DNA of 64,000 bases from an uncultured Blautia sp. (lineage in GTDB: Bacteria; Bacillota; Clostridia; Lachnospirales; Lachnospiraceae), in the NCBI GenBank assembly GCA_934378195.1, contig CAKRPO010000007.1:1-64000 (forward strand). Direction: 5' to 3'. Of this stretch, positions 45,139-54,705 are shown piece by piece. Below the pieces are notes generated by a model. The model was not told the origin of the DNA. It did not search any database and worked only from the letters and a program-made list of their open reading frames with translations. The position numbers were made by a program, and so were the translations under genes. Numbering within the stretch: position 1 is the first letter of the stretch; every line of letters starts with the position of its first letter.

Positions 45139-46390
45139 TCTTTCTTTAAAGATTCTGTCTCTTGTGATTGCGATTCTGGTATGGCTTTTGGTCGTGAATG
45201 TCAACAATCCGATCAGTACCAAGACATTTGTCGTATCCGATGTAGAATTGCTGAATGAGGCATATATTGATGCAGACGGCAAGATGTGCATGCAGGACGA
45301 ACAGCAGGTCCCGATCCGTGTTACGATCAAGGCACAGAGAAAGATTCTGGATCGGATATCAATCAATGACATCCGCGCGGTTGCAGACCTGCAGCAGGCA
45401 GTAAGCCTGAAGACGGATCCGGTCATGGTTCCGATCACAGTATCTTGCGGGAGAATATCAGCAGACCATATCGAGGTGAGTCCGCAGAACCTGAGCCTGC
45501 ATCTGGAGGATAAAGACACACAGGAATTTGTGGTCAATGTCACTACAAATAATACAAAGCCTGACAGAGGGTATGAGATTGGCTCACTGACTTCCAATCC
45601 GGAGAAAATCAAGATTACAGGTCCGACCTCTCTGATGAATAAAATAGATAAGGTAAATGCCTCCATTGATGTAGAGGGAGCAACGGAAGATGTGACACAG
45701 GAAACAGATGTCAAGATCATTGACAAGAATGGTGAAGAATTTACAGATACAGATATGGGTTATCTTAATGTATCCAAAGTATATGTAAACGCCAGATTAT
45801 GGAAAGTGCAGTCCAATGTCAAGATCAGTGCAGAATATTCCGGTACACCGGCATCCGGCTATCAGGTAGAGAGTGTCAGCACAACACCGAATGTGATCAG
45901 TGTTGCCGGAAGTGAGGATGCTCTGGCTTCACTGAAAGAGCAAAATAATACGATCTGGCTTCCGGAATCAGTGGCTGATATTTCCGGAAGAGACAGTGAT
46001 TTCGAAGAAAAGATCAATATTTCAGATTATCTTCCGGATGGCCTGAAACTTACCAGTGATTCCAGTGAAGATGTATTTGTTAGAGTCAATATTCTTCCGG
46101 AGGGAAGTAATGTATGTGAAGTTCCGACAAAGAATATTGTTGTGAATGATTCACCTGACGGAATGCAGGTTTCATTTGATACTGCAAAGATAGAGATTCG
46201 TGTTAAGAAGACATCGGACGATCTTGATGATCTTACGGAAGCGGATATTAATGCTTCAATTGATCTCAAGGGAATGAACGAAGGAAGTTATGAAGTACCT
46301 GTCAGTATTGAAATACCGAAAGGTTATGAACTGGTAGATGAAGTGACAACTGGTGTGGAGATTTCAAAGATTTCTACAGCAAATAATTAA
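45116..46390 (+). CDS. cdaR: CdaA regulator CdaR (YbbR domains)
   Basis: A 424-residue protein with an N-terminal membrane helix (LKILSLVIAILVWLLVVNV) and an extracytoplasmic part with about four YbbR repeats. It is the known partner of CdaA and modulates its activity. Its start lies inside cdaA, suggesting coupled synthesis. glmM, often the third gene in Bacilli, does not follow; an HPr gene does. Confidence 0.93.
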   Translation: MKKKLGNNLSLKILSLVIAILVWLLVVNVNNPISTKTFVVSDVELLNEAYIDADGKMCMQDEQQVPIRVTIKAQRKILDRISINDIRAVADLQQAVSLKTDPVMVPITVSCGRISADHIEVSPQNLSLHLEDKDTQEFVVNVTTNNTKPDRGYEIGSLTSNPEKIKITGPTSLMNKIDKVNASIDVEGATEDVTQETDVKIIDKNGEEFTDTDMGYLNVSKVYVNARLWKVQSNVKISAEYSGTPASGYQVESVSTTPNVISVAGSEDALASLKEQNNTIWLPESVADISGRDSDFEEKINISDYLPDGLKLTSDSSEDVFVRVNILPEGSNVCEVPTKNIVVNDSPDGMQVSFDTAKIEIRVKKTSDDLDDLTEADINASIDLKGMNEGSYEVPVSIEIPKGYELVDEVTTGVEISKISTANN

Positions 46391-46404
46391 CAGGAGATCT
46401 TGTA

Positions 46405-46668
46405 ATGGTAAGTCAGAAGATAACAGTGAACAACCCGTCGGGCCTTCACCTGCGCCCGGCAGGGGTGTTGTGTAATGAAGCTATGAAATACAGTTCTGTG
46501 ATCACATTTTTATTTGAAGGGGGCTCTGCAAATGCAAAGAGTGTTCTGAGTGTTCTGGGAGCCTGTGTAAAGTGTGGAGATGAGATTGAACTGGTCTGTG
46601 AAGGGGCAGACGAAGAAGAAGCATTGAAAGCTTTGACTGATGCGATCAGCAGCGGTCTTGGTGAATAG
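46405..46668 (+). CDS. HPr-family phosphocarrier
   Basis: An 87-residue HPr. H15 within GLHLRPAG and R17 are intact, so PTS phosphotransfer is possible, and S46 (AKS46VLSVLG), the regulatory HPr kinase site of Firmicutes, is also present. Not a Crh, which lacks H15. AGGAGA precedes the ATG, 15 bases after cdaR. Its place in the cdaA-cdaR operon is unusual. Whether it is the main PTS HPr cannot be decided here. Confidence 0.9.
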   Translation: MVSQKITVNNPSGLHLRPAGVLCNEAMKYSSVITFLFEGGSANAKSVLSVLGACVKCGDEIELVCEGADEEEALKALTDAISSGLGE

Positions 46669-46703
46669 AAAATGTATGTAAAGAATTTTAAGGAGGAGTA
46701 GTT

Positions 46704-49415
46704 GTGAAAAAACAAGTTGTGGCAGTTATGCTTAGCCTTGCAATGTGTACGTCTACTGCAGCAGAAGCAAGTATTGTCAGTGCAGCGGAGTTTTCTTCAG
46801 AGGCATCTGTGGACACAGAGACAGAATCTGAAGAGAGTCCTGTAGCTGATGATTCTACAGATGCGGCAGACACAGAAGATGTGGCAGATGCAGAGGTTGC
46901 TGTTGAAACAGATGATGAAGATAGTAACACCGTTCAGAATGACGGAGAAGTAGCAGATGATCAGGTGGCAGACTTCAGCGCTGAGGATACGACAGATGCA
47001 GTTGTATTTGAAGATGAGACACAGATTGCCGAAGCTACAGCTGCTGAAGCTGGTGCGAAGGTGAATGAATCAGCAAATGAGCATGAAGCAAGTCTTTTAT
47101 ATACGAGATGGGAGCCGGACAATGCACAGAATCCTACCAAATGGAAACTGAAAAAGCTTTCCACTCCAAAGCCACAGGAAGCGCAGGACGCTACTGCTGT
47201 TGTTGGAACAGAGACAGCAGAAACAGAACCTGCAGCTGATGAGACTGTTTCTGCAGAAGAAAATATTGATGCAGCGGCACAGGCTGATACAGAGACACAG
47301 ACAGATGCTGTGGATACGGCTGAAGCAGCAGAACAGGATGCAGATACAACAGCAGATACAACAGACACAGCGGATGTTCAGCAGGATGCAGATACAACAG
47401 CAGATACAACAGACACAGCGGATGTTCAGCAGGATGCCGATACAACAGCAGATACGACAGACACAGCAGATGTTCAGCAGGAAGTAGATACACAGACAGC
47501 AGAGGAGACTGGCGAGGCATGTGAATATTACACATCTGCCGATGGACTGATGAAGATTACAACTCTGAACAGCGATGGAAGTGAACTTTTCACAGCTTAT
47601 TATGCATTTGATAAAGATGGATATCTGCTGACTGGCAGAAATCAGGTAGGAGACAATGATATTGATTATTACTATTTCCTCACATCAGGAGAGGTAAAAG
47701 TCAGCAATACTCTGAATACATCTGTTAAGACACCATATAACTCCAAACTTGGTCAGATGATCACAAAGGAATGGAGATGGAATGCAAAGGACGGCGTATT
47801 TAATTTTTACGCTCCGAAGCAGGAATACTTTGTAGTTAACAGAACTTACAAGATCAATGGTGTTTCCTACTACCTGCTGAAAGGTGGTAAACCGTACGTT
47901 GGAGACAAGACGATCAGCGGCGCTGTTTATTATTTCCGTCCGGCAGCATCTTCCAAGGATATTCCTGGTAAGATGGCAAGCAATGGATGGTTCAGCAAAA
48001 ACGTAAAGAATAATGTTCAGTGGCGTTACTTTGATGCAAACGGACGTTACCAGAAAAAGGGTATCGGCGCATACAAAGTTAAGAGCAACGACAAGAGGCT
48101 CTATCTTCTTGATGCAAATGGATATCTGATCCGCAGCAAAAAGATGGTAAAGGGTGCAGACCGTTACTATTATCTTGCTGATGGAAATGGCGTTGCATAT
48201 ACAAATAAACTTGTAAAATATGGCAGATACAGATATTATTTTGTTGGCAACGGACGTCGTGCAACATGGAAGAACCGTTGGGTCAAACTTACAGCAGTAG
48301 GAAACCGTTACTATTACTTCGGAAAGACGCCAGGCTGTGTACAGGAACAGAAAGGTATCAAGAAAGTTACTGTAAACGGTAAGTTTGTTGGATGGTTTAA
48401 CTTCCCGGCAAATGGAAATCATTTAAAGGGATGCTGGAGTGGAAACAGATATTATCTGGCAGATGGACGTATGGCAAGTGGCGTGACCAAGATCGGAAGC
48501 AGATACTATTTCTTCCAGAGATCCAGCACAACAGCATACAAAGGTCTGGTATATAAGAGCAAATGGATCAAATACAATAATAAATACTATTTTGCATGCT
48601 CCACAGGTGTCCTTGCTGATAACGGCTGGAGACGTATCAAGATGAACGGAACTTACTATTATTTCCTGTTTAAGAACTGTACAGCAGTAACAAATAAATC
48701 CGGTGTACAGCATAATGGTACTTACGGAAGTCTGGACAGCATGGGACGTTTCGTTACAGCAGGATGGGTTATTGTAAATAACAGCCGAAATCTTATCCGT
48801 TATATGGATCCGAAGACTGGCAAGTATGTGAAGAATACAGTCAGAATGATCAATGGTGTACAGTACAGATTTAACAAGAATGGATACAGAGTCAATGATC
48901 GTACCAATGAGTTTAAGCAGAGCAGCTATTATCTGACATGTGACCGTGTAAATGGTGTCATGACAGTATACACCAACAGTCGTATGACAATCCCGATCAA
49001 GACAATTCGTGTATCCGTTGGTAAGGCAGGTACAGATACTCCGAGAGGAACATTTACCCTCAGGAGATCTGCTCGCTGGCAGCCACTGATGGGACCGTCC
49101 TGGGGTCAGTATGGTACAAATGTAGTCGGTGGTATCTTTGTTCATTCTGTAGCATGCAGCCAGATGAATGATCATAACCTTCCGGTTGGAGAATATTTAA
49201 AACTTGGAAATCCGGCATCTCATGGATGTATCCGCTGTTGTGTGGCAGATGCAAAATGGGTTTATGATAACTGCAACGGTTCCAGAATTAATATTTTTGA
49301 TGGAACATATACAGCAGATGAGACAAAGAAGGGACCGCTGGGAAGAAAAGCAATCACACCTCTGAGAGGAAATTATACTTTCGACCCGACAGACCCGGCT
49401 TACGCTGGCAGATAA
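46704..49415 (+). CDS. Secreted L,D-transpeptidase with wall-binding repeats
   Basis: A 903-residue exported protein. A GTG start follows AGGAGG. Order: signal peptide (about 1-30), acidic disordered region rich in D, E, A and T (to about 265) with three perfect 16-residue repeats, a long series of aromatic CW-binding-like repeats (about 275-730; YYYL, YYYF, RYYF motifs) and a C-terminal YkuD domain with H814 (FVHSVA) and the nucleophile C842 in SHGCIRCC. YkuD enzymes make 3-3 peptidoglycan crosslinks. A terminator follows. The name of the repeat class is inferred from pattern. Confidence 0.88.
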   Translation: MKKQVVAVMLSLAMCTSTAAEASIVSAAEFSSEASVDTETESEESPVADDSTDAADTEDVADAEVAVETDDEDSNTVQNDGEVADDQVADFSAEDTTDAVVFEDETQIAEATAAEAGAKVNESANEHEASLLYTRWEPDNAQNPTKWKLKKLSTPKPQEAQDATAVVGTETAETEPAADETVSAEENIDAAAQADTETQTDAVDTAEAAEQDADTTADTTDTADVQQDADTTADTTDTADVQQDADTTADTTDTADVQQEVDTQTAEETGEACEYYTSADGLMKITTLNSDGSELFTAYYAFDKDGYLLTGRNQVGDNDIDYYYFLTSGEVKVSNTLNTSVKTPYNSKLGQMITKEWRWNAKDGVFNFYAPKQEYFVVNRTYKINGVSYYLLKGGKPYVGDKTISGAVYYFRPAASSKDIPGKMASNGWFSKNVKNNVQWRYFDANGRYQKKGIGAYKVKSNDKRLYLLDANGYLIRSKKMVKGADRYYYLADGNGVAYTNKLVKYGRYRYYFVGNGRRATWKNRWVKLTAVGNRYYYFGKTPGCVQEQKGIKKVTVNGKFVGWFNFPANGNHLKGCWSGNRYYLADGRMASGVTKIGSRYYFFQRSSTTAYKGLVYKSKWIKYNNKYYFACSTGVLADNGWRRIKMNGTYYYFLFKNCTAVTNKSGVQHNGTYGSLDSMGRFVTAGWVIVNNSRNLIRYMDPKTGKYVKNTVRMINGVQYRFNKNGYRVNDRTNEFKQSSYYLTCDRVNGVMTVYTNSRMTIPIKTIRVSVGKAGTDTPRGTFTLRRSARWQPLMGPSWGQYGTNVVGGIFVHSVACSQMNDHNLPVGEYLKLGNPASHGCIRCCVADAKWVYDNCNGSRINIFDGTYTADETKKGPLGRKAITPLRGNYTFDPTDPAYAGR
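47331..47474 (+). repeat. Three 48-bp tandem repeats inside the L,D-transpeptidase gene
   Basis: Units begin at 47331, 47379 and 47427 and encode QQDADTTADTTDTADV (first unit begins EQ). In-frame and nearly identical, so copy number could vary by slippage. Confidence 0.9.
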
Positions 49416-49424
49416 TAAAATAAT

Positions 49425-49451
49425 GCGCTCTCCCGGAGGGAGGGCGCTTTT
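49425..49451 (+). terminator. Terminator after the L,D-transpeptidase
   Basis: GCGCTCTCCC pairs with GGGAGGGCGC (one G-U pair) and TTTT follows. Confidence 0.85.
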
Positions 49452-49469
49452 CAGGAGGAAAAGTAAAAT

Positions 49470-50552
49470 ATGAGAACATACCTTGTAACGGGTGGTGCAG
49501 GATTCATCGGATCTAATTACATTCATTATATGTTTAAGAAATATGATAACGAGATCCGTATCATTAATGTAGATAAACTGACTTATGCAGGAAATCTTGA
49601 GAATCTCAAAGATATCGAAGGCCGTGACAATTATACATTTGTCAAGGCTGATATCTGTGACAGTGAAGCAATCATGAAGATCTTTGATGAAAATGATATC
49701 GACAGAGTGGTTCATTTTGCAGCAGAGAGTCATGTTGACAGAAGCATTCGTAATCCGGAAGTGTTTGTAAAGACAAATGTTCTCGGAACACTGGTTATGC
49801 TGAATGCTGCAAAATCTGCATGGGAGCTTCCGGATGGAACGTTCAAGCCGGATAAGAAATTTCTGCATGTTTCCACAGACGAGGTATATGGTTCTCTGGA
49901 AGAAGATGGCGGATTCTTTTATGAAACGACACCATATGATCCGCACAGCCCGTATTCCGCAAGTAAAGCATCTTCAGATATGCTGGTAAAATCCTATATG
50001 GATACTTACAAATTCCCGGCAAATATCACAAACTGCAGTAATAACTACGGACCATATCAGTTCCCGGAAAAACTGATTCCGCTTATTATCAACAATGCAC
50101 TTCAGGGTAAGAAGCTTCCGGTGTACGGAGATGGCAAGAATGTTCGTGACTGGCTGTATGTTATGGATCATGCAAAGGGTATTGATATGGTTCAGGAAAA
50201 GGGAAGACTTTTTGAGACCTATAATATCGGTGGCCATAATGAGAAACAGAATATCCAGATCATTCATATCATTCTGGATACATTACAGGAGATGCTTCCG
50301 GAGGGAGATCCACGTAAAGAGCTTGTCAGTGAAAACCTGATCACATACGTAGAAGACCGTAAAGGACATGACCGCCGTTATGCGATTGCACCGGACAAGA
50401 TCAAAGAAGAAGTTGGCTGGTATCCGGAGACCTGTTTTGAAGATGGTATTCGTCTGACAATTCAGTGGTTCTTTGAGCATGAAGACTGGATGAAGAATGT
50501 TACCAGTGGTGACTATCAGAAATATTATGATGAAATGTACAAAACCAAATAA
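49470..50552 (+). CDS. rfbB: dTDP-glucose 4,6-dehydratase
   Basis: A 360-residue SDR enzyme making dTDP-4-keto-6-deoxyglucose. VTGGAGFIGSNYIHYM binds NAD, ESHVDRSI and HVSTDEVYG are family blocks, and YSASKASSD holds the YxxxK catalytic pair. AGGAGG precedes the start. The product feeds both dTDP-rhamnose (rfbC downstream) and, by the aminotransferase at 55641, a 4-amino sugar. rfbD is not in the window. Confidence 0.96.
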   Translation: MRTYLVTGGAGFIGSNYIHYMFKKYDNEIRIINVDKLTYAGNLENLKDIEGRDNYTFVKADICDSEAIMKIFDENDIDRVVHFAAESHVDRSIRNPEVFVKTNVLGTLVMLNAAKSAWELPDGTFKPDKKFLHVSTDEVYGSLEEDGGFFYETTPYDPHSPYSASKASSDMLVKSYMDTYKFPANITNCSNNYGPYQFPEKLIPLIINNALQGKKLPVYGDGKNVRDWLYVMDHAKGIDMVQEKGRLFETYNIGGHNEKQNIQIIHIILDTLQEMLPEGDPRKELVSENLITYVEDRKGHDRRYAIAPDKIKEEVGWYPETCFEDGIRLTIQWFFEHEDWMKNVTSGDYQKYYDEMYKTK

Positions 50553-50579
50553 AATGCTCCGGTGATCATACGGAGAGTG

Positions 50580-50622
50580 AAATGCTGCGAGATTCTGGAT
50601 CCAACCTGAAATTGCAGCATTT
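50580..50622 (+). terminator. Hairpin after rfbB
   Basis: AAATGCTGC pairs with GCAGCATTT across 25 bases; the following CTTATCTTT is a weak T run. Partial termination ahead of the ATP-grasp operon is possible. Confidence 0.5.
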
Positions 50623-50655
50623 CTTATCTTTCCAGGAGCATGAAAAGAGGAAAAA

Positions 50656-52761
50656 ATGAAGAAAATCGTTATTATTGGTGCCAACGACTTTCAGCGGCCA
50701 CTTATTCAGAAGGCACATACCATGGGGTATGAGACACATGTATTTGCATGGCGCGAAGGCGCAACAGGCGCAGAGGATGCTGACTATTTTTATGAGATCA
50801 GTATTACAGAGAAAGAGGAAATTTTGGAAATCTGCCGGAAGATAGAGCCAGATGCAGTGGCAACGATTGGATCAGATCTGGCGAATATTACGGTACAGTA
50901 TCTTGTAGAGAAGCTTGGTCTTCCGGGGAACAGCAGTTCCTGTATTTACCATTCGACAAACAAATATGCTATGCGTGAGGCATTTCGAAATGCAGGAATT
51001 CCAGTACCGTTCTTTCAGTGTGTTTCGGAGGGAGAAACTGTCACACCGCCTTCGTATCCTGTCGTAGTGAAACCGACGGATCGTTCCGGAAGCAGGGCAA
51101 TCACAAAGGTCAATACACCCGCTGAACTTGCAGAGGCAATCTCGCTTGCGGCGGAGCAGTCTTTCGAAAAGAAAGCAATTGTGGAAGAATATATTTCCGG
51201 TGCCGAGTATAGCGTGGAAACTATCAGTTTTGAAGGAAAACATACATGCCTGGCAATTACAAAGAAATTTACAACGGGAAGTCCTCATTATATAGAAGTC
51301 GCACATCTTCAACCAGCACCATTGTCGGATGAGATGAGGCAAAAAGTTGAGGATACAGTTTTTCAGGCCCTGGATGCACTGGAAGTGCGATATGGGGCAG
51401 GACACAGTGAACTTCGCATTGGCCGTAACGGTCAGATCCGTATCATAGAAATTGGGTCCAGAATGGGCGGTGACTGCATCGGTTCGGATCTGGTGCCGCT
51501 TTCGACAGGGCAGGATTTCGTCGGTATGGTAGTAGATACAGCAGCCGGTAAGTCTCCTGTATTCTGTGAGGCAGAGCAGCATGTCTCGGCAATCCGGTTT
51601 CTCATGAATGAAAATGATGAGAAATTACTTGCACATCTTCAGGAATATCATCCGGATAAGATAAGGAAGACCGTTATAGAACATACGGTAAAAGACGCAC
51701 ACATTGTGGACAGTGGAAGCAGACCGGGATTCTTTATTCTGCAGGCAGACAGTACAGAAGAAATGATGCAGCTGCTTCATCACGGACCATGGGAAAATCC
51801 AATCCATATTTTTGATACACCGATACAGAAGCTGCGTTTTGGCGAAGGACATAATGCGTTTTATATGAAGAGGGATGATCTGCTTCCGTTTGCATTTGGT
51901 GGAAATAAGGTTCGATTTGCACAAAAATTTGTGGAAGATATGCAGGCAGAACGCTGCGACAGCATGATCATATATGGAAACTATCATTCTAATCTGTGCA
52001 GGATCCTTGCAACACTGTGTCATGAGCTGCAGATTCCGTGTTATATGGTTCACAATACAGAGGATATCCGGGAAGAGAAAGAAACGGCGAACAGCCGTAT
52101 CATAAAAAGAATGGGTGTTACGGAGATTCCGTGCGGCAAGGCAGGAATCGCAGCAGCTGTGGAACAGGCAATGGAAGAACTGAAGGAAAAGGGATACCGA
52201 CCATATTATATATATGGAAATTCCAGAGGACAGGGCAGAGAATGGGTTCCAATGAGGGCTTATGAAGCTGCCTTTGATGAGATCTGCTGCTATGAGAAAC
52301 AGCATAGTACTGTTTTTGATTATATTTTTCTGGCATCCAGTACGAATGCAACACAATCCGGACTTCTGACTGGAAGCCTCCGTCAGAAAGATGGACGGAA
52401 GATCATTGGTATTTCTGTTTCCAGAAATGCTAAAAGAGGAAAAGAGGTAATTTCTGGAAATCTGCGGGAATATGCAGATAAATTTCAGTGTGAACTGCCG
52501 GCAGATTTTGAAAAGAGTATTTATTTTACAGATGCTTATATGGAAGGCGGGTATGGCGCCTGGTCTGAGGCGGTTGCTGAACTGATCGATACGATTTATG
52601 GGACAGATGGGATTCCACTGGATATGACCTATACAGGAAAGGCTTTTTATGGTATGGTTAAGTATCTGGAGGAAAATCATATTCAGGGAAAGAATGTGCT
52701 GTTTCTGCACACAGGTGGTACACCGCTGTTTTTCGATTTCCTGGAGAATGAGAAAATATAA
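50656..52761 (+). CDS. ATP-grasp ligase fused to PLP-dependent ACC deaminase/D-cysteine desulfhydrase-like domain
   Basis: A 701-residue two-domain protein. Residues 1-390: pre-ATP-grasp fold (KKIVIIGANDFQRPLIQKA), ATP-binding K139 in VVVKPTDRSGSRA, and metal-binding IIEIGSRMGGDCIG. Residues about 395-701: fold-type II PLP enzyme with KRDDLLPFAFGGNK418, the likely Schiff-base lysine, YGNYHSN, STNATQSGLLTG and the C-terminal HTGG of the ACC deaminase/D-cysteine desulfhydrase family. It could both prepare an amino acid and ligate it to an amine. First gene of a tight operon with a second ATP-grasp enzyme and an aminosugar pathway. The reaction itself is not known. Confidence 0.88.
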   Translation: MKKIVIIGANDFQRPLIQKAHTMGYETHVFAWREGATGAEDADYFYEISITEKEEILEICRKIEPDAVATIGSDLANITVQYLVEKLGLPGNSSSCIYHSTNKYAMREAFRNAGIPVPFFQCVSEGETVTPPSYPVVVKPTDRSGSRAITKVNTPAELAEAISLAAEQSFEKKAIVEEYISGAEYSVETISFEGKHTCLAITKKFTTGSPHYIEVAHLQPAPLSDEMRQKVEDTVFQALDALEVRYGAGHSELRIGRNGQIRIIEIGSRMGGDCIGSDLVPLSTGQDFVGMVVDTAAGKSPVFCEAEQHVSAIRFLMNENDEKLLAHLQEYHPDKIRKTVIEHTVKDAHIVDSGSRPGFFILQADSTEEMMQLLHHGPWENPIHIFDTPIQKLRFGEGHNAFYMKRDDLLPFAFGGNKVRFAQKFVEDMQAERCDSMIIYGNYHSNLCRILATLCHELQIPCYMVHNTEDIREEKETANSRIIKRMGVTEIPCGKAGIAAAVEQAMEELKEKGYRPYYIYGNSRGQGREWVPMRAYEAAFDEICCYEKQHSTVFDYIFLASSTNATQSGLLTGSLRQKDGRKIIGISVSRNAKRGKEVISGNLREYADKFQCELPADFEKSIYFTDAYMEGGYGAWSEAVAELIDTIYGTDGIPLDMTYTGKAFYGMVKYLEENHIQGKNVLFLHTGGTPLFFDFLENEKI

Positions 52762-52765
52762 ATTT

Positions 52766-53953
52766 ATGAAAAAACTAATGATACTGGGGGCAAGCTATTC
52801 ACAGCTCCCTCTTTATAAAAAGGCTCATGAAATGGGATTTGCAACGATTGCAGTCAGTACACCGGGAGACTGGCCGGGATTTGCACAGGCAGATGAATGT
52901 TCCTATACGGATATTACAGATCCGGAGAAAGTGTTGGAAGCAGCCAGAGCGATGCATGCGGATGGAATCACAACATGTTGTCTGGATGCAGGAGTGCGGG
53001 CAATCGGATATACCTGCGAGAATCTGGGACTGAAGGGTCTTTCAGCCGAAGCTGCCGATATCAGCAATGACAAATTCAAAATGAAAGAAGCATTTATGCA
53101 GGGCGGAGTCAGCTGTGCACGTCACGTCTGTATCCAAAGCAGAGAAGAACTGGAAAAAGCTATTGAAACATTTGTATTTCCGGTTGTTATCAAAGCAGTT
53201 GACCTGATGGGTAGCAGAGGAATCTTTCGCTGCAATGACCGCGAAGAAGTGTTCCGATATTATGAGAAAACAATGGAAGCTACAGGCAGGTCATACTGTC
53301 TGCTGGAAGAATTTATTGAAGGACAGATCCTTGGGTGTGAAGCAATGCTCTCTGACGGGGAAATGCTGTATTGTCTTCCAAATAATATAGAAGCATTTCA
53401 GAGTTATGTGCCAACTCCGGTCGGTCATTCTGTTCCATATCGGAAGCAGGAAGAGCTGGGAGAGGAAGTAAAGCGACAGGTATTTTTGGCTGCGAAGGCA
53501 GTAGGACTTGATAACTGTCCGGTCAACTGTGACCTGATCGAAAAGGACGGCAGGATCTATGTAATTGAGATCACGGGACGTGCAGGAGGAACCTGTCTGC
53601 CGGAAATGGTAAGTCTGTACTATGAGATTGATTATTATGAGGCAATCATCCGCCTGGCGATGGGGATGCCGGTGGCGCATCTGTTTGATGAAGAGAAGCC
53701 ACATACGGCGAATCTTTCCAGAACACTGCTCTCAGAGCGAGATGGTGTTGTGGCATCTGTTCAGAATGAAAATCCACCATCGGATGACATTGTGGATCTG
53801 TCTTTTAATATAGAACCAGGTGAGGAAGTCCACCGTTATACAAACGGAAGAGACCGCCTTGGTCAGGTGATCATAACCGGAGAGAGTCTTTCACGTTGCG
53901 AAGAGCGCATCAGGGAGATTTTGTCGAAAATTAACATTGAATTTACTGTATGA
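52766..53953 (+). CDS. ATP-grasp domain ligase
   Basis: A 395-residue ATP-grasp enzyme related to the N-terminal half of the preceding protein: KKLMILGASYSQLPLYKKAHEM matches its start, then VVIKAVDLMGSRGI holds the ATP-binding lysine and VIEITGRAGGTCLPE the metal-binding end. The ATG at 52766 is four bases after the upstream stop. The family forms amide or peptide bonds through acyl phosphates. Two consecutive ligases suggest sequential addition of acyl or aminoacyl groups; the substrates are inferred only from neighbours. Confidence 0.87.
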   Translation: MKKLMILGASYSQLPLYKKAHEMGFATIAVSTPGDWPGFAQADECSYTDITDPEKVLEAARAMHADGITTCCLDAGVRAIGYTCENLGLKGLSAEAADISNDKFKMKEAFMQGGVSCARHVCIQSREELEKAIETFVFPVVIKAVDLMGSRGIFRCNDREEVFRYYEKTMEATGRSYCLLEEFIEGQILGCEAMLSDGEMLYCLPNNIEAFQSYVPTPVGHSVPYRKQEELGEEVKRQVFLAAKAVGLDNCPVNCDLIEKDGRIYVIEITGRAGGTCLPEMVSLYYEIDYYEAIIRLAMGMPVAHLFDEEKPHTANLSRTLLSERDGVVASVQNENPPSDDIVDLSFNIEPGEEVHRYTNGRDRLGQVIITGESLSRCEERIREILSKINIEFTV

Positions 53954-53968
53954 TTGTGAGAAAATAAC

Positions 53969-54346
53969 ATGAGAAATTGTCTTACTTCAAAGAAAAGTAT
54001 TTTTTTATTGCTTCATATCAGTCTGCTGTTCAGCTCATTAAGCGGCGTATGCTCCAAGATGGCATCCCGGCATACCGGAAATGTCTTTTCTCTGGAGTTT
54101 ATTTTCTGGTTTGGGCTGGTATTTGTCATTATGTTTGCATACGCGATCATCTGGCAGCAGATCCTCAAAAGGATGCCATTGACGGTTGCCTATGCGAATC
54201 GTCCGGTGACTCTGATCTGGGGTATTATCTGGGGCGCACTGATCTTCGGAGAAAAGGTCACCTGGAATATGCTGGCAGGTGCAGCGGTGATCTTTGCCGG
54301 AATCTATCTGGTCACAGGTGAAGAGAAAGGCGGTGAAGAAGCATGA
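53969..54346 (+). CDS. Small DMT (EamA-like) membrane protein, ArnE/ArnF type
   Basis: A 125-residue protein with four membrane helices, half of an EamA unit. LLFSSLSGVCSKMAS opens the chain and ILKRMPLTVAYANRPVTLIWGIIWGALIFGE matches the core of ArnE/ArnF and EmrE-like proteins. Four-base overlap with the next, similar gene, so a heterodimer is likely. Next to an ArnC-like transferase this suggests a flippase for an undecaprenyl phosphate-linked sugar. Confidence 0.82.
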   Translation: MRNCLTSKKSIFLLLHISLLFSSLSGVCSKMASRHTGNVFSLEFIFWFGLVFVIMFAYAIIWQQILKRMPLTVAYANRPVTLIWGIIWGALIFGEKVTWNMLAGAAVIFAGIYLVTGEEKGGEEA

Positions 54347-54687
54347 GCCGTCTTCAGATGTCTGTATGTCTGTTGCTTTTTTCTGTATTTATTTCATCTG
54401 TTTCACAGATCCTGCTGAAAAAGGCTGCCAACAGAACATACGAAAGTACAATAAAAGAATATATGAATCCCCTGGTTATTGGTGCCTATGGCATGTTTTT
54501 CTGTTCGGTGATCCTGACTATGCTGGCACTGCGGTATGTTCCGCTTTCCATGTCACCGATTCTGGAATCTACAGGATATATTTTTGTATCGGTCATGGGT
54601 TACTTCTTTCTGAAAGAAAGATTCACCAGAAGAAAACTGCTTGGTTTTGCACTGATCCTGGTGGGAGTTATAATTTTTAATCTTTAG
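54343..54687 (+). CDS. Small DMT (EamA-like) membrane protein, second subunit
   Basis: A 114-residue, four-helix protein: LLFSVFISSVSQILLKKAANR, then LRYVPLSMSPILESTGYIFVSVMGYFFLKE, the same core as its neighbour, and a last helix LLGFALILVGVIIF. The lengths 125 and 114 are close to ArnF (128) and ArnE (111). Paired with the preceding gene it would form the flippase. Confidence 0.83.
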   Translation: MSRLQMSVCLLLFSVFISSVSQILLKKAANRTYESTIKEYMNPLVIGAYGMFFCSVILTMLALRYVPLSMSPILESTGYIFVSVMGYFFLKERFTRRKLLGFALILVGVIIFNL

Positions 54688-54705
54688 AAATGAGGGAAAT
54701 ACATA

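Noticed and set aside
47331..47474. 48-bp repeats considered as a CRISPR-like array
   Set aside because: They are in-frame coding repeats within a secreted protein and have no unique spacers.
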